From Notospermus geniculatus (taxonomy: Eukaryota; Nemertea; Pilidiophora; Heteronemertea; Lineidae), in contig NMRB01000474.1 of NCBI GenBank assembly GCA_002633025.1, forward strand, positions 60,757 through 124,756: DNA of 64,000 bases. The letters run 5' to 3'. Under the pieces are notes generated by a model. That model saw only the letters and a list, made by a program, of their open reading frames with translations, was not told the origin of the DNA and did not search any database. Made by a program: the position numbers and the translations under genes. Positions 50,321 to 60,002 of this stretch are shown here, one piece after another (position 1 is the stretch's first letter; the number at the start of each line of letters is the position of its first letter).

Positions 50321-51871
50321 AAACCTTTGTCTTAAACACTTGGGAGAAGAAAATGAGGCAGTGGGGAGCAGACTGGCGTGACTTTGCCAAGCGTGACTGT
50401 CGAGTGGTTGATGTTGCATACGATGGACTCAGGCATGTTGAACGAGAGTCCTTGGCTGCGGTGTTGTCGTCAGAATACCATGTAAGCAGCGTAGGGGTTG
50501 TAACTTTGAAACAGGCGTCAATGAGCCATGCTTTCTCCCTCCGAGTGTCCAGCTATGCATTCAGGGTAAGCAGTATCCGGTGAGTTAACTGAGAAGCTGC
50601 CAGATTATTTCCGGCGATTATTTTTGGACCCACTCAAGGAATTTCGATGTCATCAAGAAGAACCAATGAAACGTGTTAAGTCCTGAGGGTCTGAACGTAC
50701 ATGTACATGGCCGAAGATCCCTGATGGACCAGGGACCGAATGTGCCTGGCATAGAGGAAGGAACTGGAGGTTCACCTTGTGAAACCGGACAAACGCAGAA
50801 GTGAGTCGACCATAAAATCATGATGTACACTCAACAGGTGGGTATTCCAATACCACGAAAAACAATGCCATCGGAATCCAGAAAGTTGCAGACCTCATCT
50901 GGAAACCAACAGCTGCGAGGAGTAACCAGACATGCCCATAAAGACCGCAGACGCCCAAATCTCTAGCATCAGTATTCAAAGTGAAACCAGAGTTTAATTA
51001 ACGACCTCATTCCGTCTAATGACCCATACAATTTTATGAGTTCGATCGGTTCAAAGTGATTGGCCGTCTCGCCCTGTTTACTTTATGCCGTGTGGCTAGG
51101 GACGCTGTGGTACTGGATGTTGCCGATAAGAAAGCAGGGGATAGAACGACTGCTGAACTAGGAAACGCTGTCGACGAGACTTAGCGACAATGAAAATACT
51201 TTGGAAGTGAGCAACGCGAAACCGATGATCCACAGTCACTGCGAATTCGGCAAGCGGTATGTTTCGGAAGAGCCTTGATTCAATCCACGATTCCTTCAGA
51301 CGTAGGTGACGATGGAAGGTGTCCGAGAGCCTTTCAGGCCAGAAGATGGCCTTGGTTCTGCGGCCACTGCACGGAAATGCCTATAGTCCGAGACAGCCGT
51401 TACGTGGTAAGATACATCGACAGCATCATCGATGCGTCCATCCACACTCTGCAGACCCTGCCGTTAGCAACATAATCATCGCATGCATGGGTATGACAAA
51501 AAGCAAGAAGATGTCATTTATCAGAAATGGAATAAAAATAATGATAAGGGCTGTAACCTTACATTCAGAACGGAAATCACTTCCAAGTAAAAAAGAAGGT
51601 CGTTAATATGGAAGGACGAGGGAGCGTCTTTTTTCAATCAATCTCGGTGTACATGTATTTGCTGTGGTGATCAACTCGAGTGGGCTGCGTCCATCGCTGC
51701 ACGTACAGCGTACAGGCAGAAGAACCATGTACAGCCAGACTAACCACGTACGGCAATAACCAAAGCAACGTTAGACTTTATCCCAAACGTGTGTTGGTTT
51801 GAGGCCCTTTTAATCTTATCCGATCATTTCTGCAGCCATGACGATGCTTTGAACTCTGACCTAACGTTTTC
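50321..51871. repeat. Direct duplication 3, copy B (1551 bp)
   Basis: Differs from copy A by SNPs and short indels. Two indels are gains of an ACATGT hexamer: CGTACATGTACATGG against CGTACATGG, and GTGTACATGTATTT against GTGTATTT. Confidence 0.92.
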
Positions 51872-51907
51872 ATCGATGTACGATCGTTTCTCAGTCGGGA
51901 GCCTTCT

Positions 51908-52643
51908 AGTTATTTCCTCCTCATTGTACCAGTTGGAGAAGGTCACTCTCCTTCTCAACAAGGGATCACAGCCTGTCCACACGACATCCGTCTTGTTACA
52001 ACTGGATAATGTAGATAAGTTAGTCAATAATGGACTTCTTCGACCGAATCATTACATTTGTAGGGGTGCGTGTAGCGTGCAGTGCCGTGTGGATTGCGGA
52101 CGGCGGCCGACACCGTACGGCTCGTTTCCGCTAGAACTTGTCTGTCGCCTTGGTTTTGACTGACAAGGTTTGGTGGATCCTTCGATGGGGTAGCCGTGAC
52201 TTTACAAAACACCCTAGGAACATCGCAGTGTAGGCCTATATCTCGCGAAAGAAGAGATGTAGCAGTCTCCCTTGGTGGAGTGCTCTCCGGGCGTGCCTGT
52301 TACCACTGACAGCTGAAGAATATCGCCCTGAAAAGGCAGAGTCGTGAATACTTATATTTTCTGCATCTCCTTAAGCCATGGCCTACACCGTGAGAACCAA
52401 CAGGCCATATCGACAGGCCAGGACGGCAGCTCTCACTCAGCCATGACACACCTAACCACGTTACCAGACTACTAATGGTATTAGCCTAAATGATTTATAG
52501 GGAAAACCGGCAGGGAGTTCCTTAGGATCAATCCAGATCACAATATACAGGGATGTTTGGGGAATCGAATGGCTAATTTCCAACTAGATCAGAATAGGTC
52601 TGAGTGAAAGCCATTACTTTTTCTTTGGTATCCGTATATATAT
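51908..52643. repeat. Direct duplication 4, copy A (736 bp, truncated by the gap)
   Basis: Identical by eye to 55448-56183 at a constant offset of 3540. It runs straight into the N gap after TATATAT, where copy B continues into unique sequence. Confidence 0.95.
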
Positions 52644-53581
52644 NNNNNNNNNNNNNNNNNNNNNNNNNNNNNNNNNNNNNNNNNNNNNNNNNNNNNNNNN
52701 NNNNNNNNNNNNNNNNNNNNNNNNNNNNNNNNNNNNNNNNNNNNNNNNNNNNNNNNNNNNNNNNNNNNNNNNNNNNNNNNNNNNNNNNNNNNNNNNNNNN
52801 NNNNNNNNNNNNNNNNNNNNNNNNNNNNNNNNNNNNNNNNNNNNNNNNNNNNNNNNNNNNNNNNNNNNNNNNNNNNNNNNNNNNNNNNNNNNNNNNNNNN
52901 NNNNNNNNNNNNNNNNNNNNNNNNNNNNNNNNNNNNNNNNNNNNNNNNNNNNNNNNNNNNNNNNNNNNNNNNNNNNNNNNNNNNNNNNNNNNNNNNNNNN
53001 NNNNNNNNNNNNNNNNNNNNNNNNNNNNNNNNNNNNNNNNNNNNNNNNNNNNNNNNNNNNNNNNNNNNNNNNNNNNNNNNNNNNNNNNNNNNNNNNNNNN
53101 NNNNNNNNNNNNNNNNNNNNNNNNNNNNNNNNNNNNNNNNNNNNNNNNNNNNNNNNNNNNNNNNNNNNNNNNNNNNNNNNNNNNNNNNNNNNNNNNNNNN
53201 NNNNNNNNNNNNNNNNNNNNNNNNNNNNNNNNNNNNNNNNNNNNNNNNNNNNNNNNNNNNNNNNNNNNNNNNNNNNNNNNNNNNNNNNNNNNNNNNNNNN
53301 NNNNNNNNNNNNNNNNNNNNNNNNNNNNNNNNNNNNNNNNNNNNNNNNNNNNNNNNNNNNNNNNNNNNNNNNNNNNNNNNNNNNNNNNNNNNNNNNNNNN
53401 NNNNNNNNNNNNNNNNNNNNNNNNNNNNNNNNNNNNNNNNNNNNNNNNNNNNNNNNNNNNNNNNNNNNNNNNNNNNNNNNNNNNNNNNNNNNNNNNNNNN
53501 NNNNNNNNNNNNNNNNNNNNNNNNNNNNNNNNNNNNNNNNNNNNNNNNNNNNNNNNNNNNNNNNNNNNNNNNNNNNNNNNN
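52644..53581. other. Assembly gap of 938 N
   Basis: Scaffold gap. Open frames drawn across it are artefacts. Confidence 1.
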
Positions 53582-53860
53582 CCCCGCCCCTGCCCCTCAT
53601 TTGTCTGCCCTTCCTCTCTATCTGCCTACCCTGCATGTGTCCTTCACCAGGAAGACATTCCAGGAGGATGGGAACCCCAAGAACCTGACTGCTGTGCCAC
53701 AGATTCAGAGTAGGCCTACTGAGTCATACCCCTCCTTGCCCTTTCTTCATTCAATTTCCATTTTCTGATGTAGGGACCATCAAATTTGCTGTCAAGCAAA
53801 TTTCACAGTTCTAGTTATAAATGTGGCTGCACCAAAAGCAGGTGCTTTTCGCAACCGAGG

Positions 53861-53979
53861 AAAGGGTTAACGGCCTTACAACACAATAGCTGAAATGTAC
53901 ATCTCTGCAGGTTGACAATAGTAGTGGACAGCAGTGATAATAGTTGAGTAAACTGATGACCAATGATGATCACCTGCGA
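53861..53979. repeat. 119-bp inverted repeat, left arm
   Basis: AAAGGGTTAACGGCCTTACA onward is the reverse complement of 54664-54782 with one mismatch noticed. The arms enclose a calpain-7 exon. A diverged third piece lies near 54537-54600. Confidence 0.92.
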
Positions 53980-54139
53980 CAACTGACGCTTTTGCTGGAG
54001 TGGGTCACAAATTTATCGGGGGTTGAAGTGTAAAGTCAGGTGACTCCTCTATCATAGTTGATATCAGACTGTGAACTTTAACTTTTATTTGATGCTAGTG
54101 TCTGTTCAGTTTTTAATTGGCTTTATGTCTGTTCTGCAG

Positions 54140-54239
54140 GTGTGTTCTGGATCGACTACAAGTCCGTCCTTCATTACTATGAAGTCATGTACATCAACTG
54201 GAACCCAGACCTCTTCCCGTACACAACGTGTATCCACCA
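54140..54239 (+). CDS. CAPN7: Calpain-7 exon: end of protease core
   Basis: 100 bp, acceptor TGTTCTGCAG, donor CCA|GTAAGT. The frame gives VFWIDYKSVLHYYEVMYINW followed by NPDLFPYTTCIH. GVFWID....L..YY.V.Y.NWNP.LF is the signature at the end of the papain-like core of calpain-7, a PalB-type intracellular cysteine protease without EF-hands that works with ESCRT-III. No exon with the catalytic Cys, His or Asn is visible in the window; these should lie upstream, within or beyond the gap. Confidence 0.88.
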
Positions 54240-54663
54240 GTAAGTTATACAAACAAAATCATTTCTAAAGACTAATAGCTTGGTGTTTCATGAAGACCTC
54301 AGATTTGGTTGACGTATTCGTCCCATATACATTCTCAGGCGTGTGTGCAGGATTTTGAGCAGGGGGGGGGGTCCAGGAGAGGGCAATGTCAGGGGACAGC
54401 GCAAGGGGGTGTCCCTCCTCGCATTGAAAATTTTGTATAATTGGACCCCCCCCCCCCCCNGTCGCTGAATGATCAATGAGGACTGTCAGATTGCCTGTGC
54501 ATTGATCTGCTACTGTTTGTCTTTCACATACCGGTAGTACATTTCAGCTATTGAAATGTGCAGGTTCACCAAGGCCATTAACACTTTCCTCAAATGCAAC
54601 ATCCGACGGGTTTTCCTTGACCGCCTCACATATGTGACCCGTACCAGCAAAACCAGGCGCTAG

Positions 54664-54782
54664 TCACAGGTGATCATCATTGGTCATCAGTTTACTCAAC
54701 TATTATCACTGCTGTCCACTACTATTGTCAACCTGCAGAGATGTACATTTCAGCTATTGTGTTGTAAGGCCGTTAACCCTTT
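54664..54782. repeat. 119-bp inverted repeat, right arm
   Basis: Partner of 53861-53979 in the intron between the two calpain-7 exons. In a transcript the arms could form a long duplex looping out the 54140-54239 exon. Confidence 0.92.
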
Positions 54783-54860
54783 CGTTATCGCAACATGCGC
54801 CTACCTTTGCTAGATCAGATCACATATTTACACACTGCTAACATGTACCATCTCTTTCAG

Positions 54861-55069
54861 TACCTGGGCTGCCAAAACTGGTCCAAAGAAAGACCTTTAC
54901 GACATCAGTGATAACCCTCAGTATCGTCTGGAGGTGAAGGCGGCTGGGCCGACACCGATCTGGATTCTCCTCACTCGACATATCACTGACAAAGATGACT
55001 TTGCTGACAACAAGGAGTTCATCACGTTGGTTGTTTATAAGACGGGAGGGAAGAGGGTGTATTACCCGT
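54861..55069 (+). CDS. CAPN7: Calpain-7 exon: first C2-like (calpain III) domain
   Basis: 209 bp, acceptor CATCTCTTTCAG, donor CCCGT|GTAAGC. Joined in frame with the previous exon as CIHHTWAAKTGP. It continues NPQYRLEV, IWILLTRHITDKDDFADN, EFITLVVYKTGGKRVYYP. LLSRHITDKDDFA.N.EFIT.VVYK is highly conserved in animal calpain-7, so this is the most secure exon of the gene. Confidence 0.93.
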
Positions 55070-55366
55070 GTAAGCTACGTCTTTGTTCTATTCTATATGC
55101 ATCGTTTACTAACGGGGTACCGCTGTACCAAAAGGGGGCACTGTCCATTAGAGTTACAACACAAAATGCCTGCACAGTGATGATCAACCTCCGGATGTGT
55201 TTTCAGAATTAGTTGGAAATTAACGTTGGCCTCACTTCCATTGTCGCAGTTATGACCTGGTTGGTCGTCAGCGCCGCCTCACGGAGTAGGTCCACCGGGA
55301 CTTTATTATTTTCCTGTATTGTCTATGTCACTTAGATTCTATTGCCTTTCTCACCTCTACTTCCAG

Positions 55367-55447
55367 TCGACCCGCCTCCGTACAAAGACGGCACAAGGAT
55401 CAACAGTCCGCACTACTTATGCAAAATCCTTGAAGACACGCCAGGAA
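55367..55447 (+). CDS. CAPN7: Calpain-7 exon, interrupted at duplication breakpoint
   Basis: Acceptor CCTCTACTTCCAG at 55366. The frame reads DPPPYKDGTRINSPHYLCKI and then LEDTPG, matching the calpain-7 DPPPY.DG.RINSPHYL.KI segment. At 55448 the sequence enters the 736-bp block also found at 51908, and the expected continuation of the C2-like domain is lost in all frames. The rest of the gene (about 200 residues in the family) is not recognised downstream. This is either a misjoin or a truncated gene. Confidence 0.85.
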
Positions 55448-56183
55448 AGTTATTTCCTCCTCATTGTACCAGTTGGAGAAGGTCACTCTCCTTCTCAACA
55501 AGGGATCACAGCCTGTCCACACGACATCCGTCTTGTTACAACTGGATAATGTAGATAAGTTAGTCAATAATGGACTTCTTCGACCGAATCATTACATTTG
55601 TAGGGGTGCGTGTAGCGTGCAGTGCCGTGTGGATTGCGGACGGCGGCCGACACCGTACGGCTCGTTTCCGCTAGAACTTGTCTGTCGCCTTGGTTTTGAC
55701 TGACAAGGTTTGGTGGATCCTTCGATGGGGTAGCCGTGACTTTACAAAACACCCTAGGAACATCGCAGTGTAGGCCTATATCTCGCGAAAGAAGAGATGT
55801 AGCAGTCTCCCTTGGTGGAGTGCTCTCCGGGCGTGCCTGTTACCACTGACAGCTGAAGAATATCGCCCTGAAAAGGCAGAGTCGTGAATACTTATATTTT
55901 CTGCATCTCCTTAAGCCATGGCCTACACCGTGAGAACCAACAGGCCATATCGACAGGCCAGGACGGCAGCTCTCACTCAGCCATGACACACCTAACCACG
56001 TTACCAGACTACTAATGGTATTAGCCTAAATGATTTATAGGGAAAACCGGCAGGGAGTTCCTTAGGATCAATCCAGATCACAATATACAGGGATGTTTGG
56101 GGAATCGAATGGCTAATTTCCAACTAGATCAGAATAGGTCTGAGTGAAAGCCATTACTTTTTCTTTGGTATCCGTATATATAT
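55448..56183. repeat. Direct duplication 4, copy B (736 bp)
   Basis: Identical to 51908-52643. Its left border coincides with loss of the calpain-7 frame; its right side continues through TATATATATTGAATTG into unique sequence. Confidence 0.95.
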
Positions 56184-57092
56184 ATATTGAATTGAAAGCT
56201 GAACATCGAACAGCCTCCATAGGTTACATCAGCTGAGTTCCTTTAATGCAGAAGGGAAATCTCTTTAGCTTCTTAGGTAAGAAATGACACACCTAACGAC
56301 GGACAAAACGACATTGTCTATCGGCTGATATCAGCGACAGAGGTAAAGGAACACCACGAACAGAAATAGAAAGTTCTTCAGACGGTATCCTTTTCATTCG
56401 ATTCAAGTGCATCTCAAAGAAATCATCACCTACCACGGATGAGTAAGACGTGACGATCGAACCGAACCAATTACAGGAAAATGTGGTACCATAAACTAAA
56501 GCAGTGGCCTAATTACCAGGTGAATCTTTGAATTTTCCCTCCAGGAAACTTTTTGACTTATCGAATTAAACAGAAGCAGGATGTGTCTACCGTTCGCGAG
56601 CACTTTACGGTTTAAATAGCAAGAGGGAATTCAACAGCTTAAAAGTCCATCAATATCGCTGCTAAGTGGGCCCAAGGCGACGCCTTAAACGATTCATTTA
56701 TTAGCGTATATCCGTTTTGAGTAGATATACATTGATTTAGAGCTAAGAGATGAAAGTATAACCTTTGCATTTTGCACTGATATGGAGGAGAAGATTGCGT
56801 TGAACAAACAAATAAATATTATAAATAAATCGCAGAAAAAATGAACAAATGAATGTAGTAGGCCTACGTGTAGGGTAAAAGAATTGATCAGAAAATAAAG
56901 TATGAGCTATGATAGAACCGAACGAGGCACTGGCCATCGTAAGATCAACTCTTGGTTCCATGCCATGAACGACAAATTACCTATCACATCAGGGTTTCGC
57001 CATTTGTTAATAATTCAACAATGATATTGCAGCATCAGTTCATGTCCATTAGATTTTACTAACAATGTGGAAGAGAACAAGAAAAGAACTTG
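56184..57092. other. No recognised gene
   Basis: Only short open frames; no motif or repeat of note. Confidence 0.4.
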
Positions 57093-57479
57093 TCAGTTGG
57101 ATGAAATATTCATCTCACGGTGGGTGGCGATGTCGATAAAGTCGTACCGCGGTGCCGTGGGAACACGCTGTGGGATGGCTTCCGTAGCCAGGAAGAAAAT
57201 GACAAACCGATCACCAATTTCAACGAGTCGTACACCATAATGCTACTCACTCGCCGCCTACGTCTGCACTGAGTGGGTCAGATAGAGTGAAGAGCTTGCA
57301 AGAAGTTGGTAGATATTCAGGCGATCGAAGGACCTATCATGACTGACCGTCCTGTCGGGAAGCCAGTCCAAGCTAGTGGACCAAGAGTACACGATGTCCG
57401 TTAGAAGCAGGAAAAAGAATTGGTACCTTTTCTTGAGGTGTTCAAATTCACAACGACTGCGAATGCATAAGACAATCAA
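57093..57479 (-). pseudogene. Unclassified frame with two stops, hydrophobic segments
   Basis: One minus-strand frame of 129 codons is interrupted only by two stops six codons apart (57258-57260, 57243-57245). Protein-like stretches are HLKKRYQFFFLLLTDIVYSW before and VRLVEIGDRFVIFFLATEAI then RYDFIDIATHREM after. Hydrophobic segments suggest a membrane protein fragment. The stops could also be removed by a short splice (GTGAGT lies just between), but such an intron would be too small. Family unknown. Confidence 0.25.
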
Positions 57480-58899
57480 AATGCAATATCTTTGTCAATA
57501 GAAAAAAAAAGATGAAAAAGATGCTGAATTCTTCATTTCAGCGGCGCACCAACTTGCAAGCTTAGCGCCACAGACAGCAACCAGATTTACACAAAAAATT
57601 CGGATATTCAACGAGATTTTGGTGTGCAGAATGCAATTACAACAAATTGAATATTCAGAGTAAGTATCCACGGAAGAGGAAAAACTGCCACGAATGTTTT
57701 TTTGTATCACGTCTCAGGAGATGTACTTTACAGTTTTCTTTGCAATGGTTTATGCAATAGTTGAGTTTAAATCGGTAATTTCACCGTTGATGGCAAGTGG
57801 TTGCAATCATGGAAAAGAGCGGACGTTTAGGCAAGCAGTTTTGAGAATATCAGTTCAGTCACTTCTTCGCTAATTAGAACATTTTCTACCTGGTGTTAGG
57901 AATGTTACAATCACTACAGAGTTATTGAAGTTGTAATGGAACCCTTCTAACGTATTTCAAAAAATCGTCGTTCGGTGGGCTCCCGTAGAGAAACAAGTGG
58001 CAGCGTAAATATGAGATATTTTGTTTAAACATGCTGGGAAAAAATGTAATAGATTTTTTACCGTCGCTGAGAAAATTATTGGTTCATAAAGTGTGGCATA
58101 GGAAGAAGATGCTTGTACAACATTTTTTGTTACCCAGCAATAGTTTGGTGAAGTCGTATACGGTTGAGAAAATGTCAAGGACGATGCTTCTATTAACACG
58201 CCTAATAGTCGAAATAGCCAACGATACCTATTTCTACCGACCATCACTTTTTAGACTTTCTTCCATTTAATGCAGATACATTATCCCGCTCCGTATCTTA
58301 TATAAACACGTTAAGAAGTTTCAGGAAGCAGTCAGGAATGAAGAAATTTGCTACGAAAAAGTTATGGAGCCAGGAAAAAATTATATCACGAAGGTGTGGG
58401 AATTAGTGGCATTGTGAACCGCGGGATATAGGTAGTTGTTCAAAATAGTGGGCCGATTGCATGCGAGGCGTTTTTCGGCATTGACAGATATGGCATTGGC
58501 AGTATACAGGTTTAGATGTTGATGAATTCGAGCTGAAAGTGGAAAAAGAAACGCAGAACGTTTTTTGTTTCATTTGGTAATTCCCGCTTTTCTGCAAAAC
58601 ATTTTTGGCGCGTATTTTTTAAATAAATGAACGCTGGTTCAGTGCCGTCAATTTTTTTAATAAGCGACGTCGCAAATTCCTGGCGGTCAATTTCTCAAGA
58701 AGCATAACCCAAGATGGCATTAACTATATTCTGCTGAAGAAACCCATTAAATGTTGATACATTATATCCATCTACGCGTACCCTTCACGCTGTATCAGTG
58801 CACTTGTAAGGCTTAGGAAATTACTCTTATTACCTCTTTGACAAGGATACCTTTGAGTAGGGTAATTAATAAAAAGCTTCAACGGCGGAGGGAAATAGG
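57480..58899. other. No recognised gene
   Basis: AT-rich sequence with short frames only. Confidence 0.4.
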
Positions 58900-59456
58900 A
58901 TGGTGGGCAGTTGACCGTGGAATAAGTTCAAACAGGGAGGCGTAGCATTCTTTGATGGTAACCCGGCCGCGCAGATTGAAATTGTCGACACCATTCTGAC
59001 ACATTCAGCACACGCGTGATGTTTTTTCTTACATGTAGTTCATTTGCCGTTTTAACGTCATAAAGAACAAATGTTTGGGAATATTTTTTACTTGACCAGA
59101 TACTTAGGCCTTCTTACCACAAGCAAGTGTCCAATAAGAAGTCATTAAATAGAAAATACCAGAATTGCCCATTTTTACGTGCTGTTATATATGTATAAAA
59201 TATCCCTGTCCACTTGGAAAGCAGTTTGAAGTCAATGTTTGAAAGCTGCACGATAATCATTAATTGAACAATCCCTACCTTAAAATCCATTAGAGAGTGA
59301 TGATCATCCTCAACAGGTCGCCATAGTTAATCCAATAAAATAATCCGAACTTCACATCTGAAATTTTAAAGAACAGCACGTTTACCGATGATTATCCTGA
59401 AACGCACGTGCCCCGACCGGATCAGAGACTGAACTGAATCGAGTGAACCGCCGCTC
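58900..59456. repeat. Direct duplication 5, copy A (557 bp)
   Basis: Begins ATGGTGGGCAGTTGACCGTG and is followed head-to-tail by copy B. The copies differ by SNPs and short indels (for example a 3-base GAC insertion and a shortened ATTTTTACGTG stretch). No N at the junction. Confidence 0.92.
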
Positions 59457-60002
59457 ATGGTGGGCAGTTGACCGTGGAATAAGTTCAAACAGGGAGGCGT
59501 AGCATTCTTTGATGGTAACCCGGCCGCGCAGATTGAAATTGTCGACACCGACCATTCTGACACATTCAGCACACGCGTGATGTTTTTTCTTACATGTAGT
59601 TCATTTGCCGTTTTAACGTCATAAAGAAGAAATGTTTGGGAAGATTTTTTACTTGACCAGATACTTAGGCCTTCTTACCACAAGCAAGTGTCCAATAAGA
59701 AGTCATTAAATAGAAAATACCAGAATTGCTGTTATATGTATAAAATATCCCTGTCCACTTGGAAAGCAGTTTGAAGTCAATGTTTGAAAACTGCACGATA
59801 ATCATTAATTGAACAATGCCTACCTTAAAATCCATTAGAGAGTGATGATCATCCTCAACAGGTCGCCATAGTTAATCCAACAAAATAATCCGAACTTCAC
59901 ATCTGAAACTTTAAAGAACAGCACGTTTACCGATGATTATCCTGAAACGCACGTGCCCCGACCGGATCAGAGACTGAACTGAATCGAGTGAACCGCCGCT
60001 CT
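59457..60002. repeat. Direct duplication 5, copy B
   Basis: Second copy of 58900-59456. The minus frame crossing the junction (59366-59572) exists only because of the duplication. Confidence 0.92.

Noticed and set aside
53620-53710. Possible exon reading FTRKTFQEDGNPKNLTAVPQ just after the gap
   Set aside because: Protein-like, but borders are unclear, it does not match calpain-7, and it starts at the gap; too weak to annotate.
52604-53713. Long open frames of 340-369 codons on both strands
   Set aside because: Almost entirely Ns of the assembly gap.
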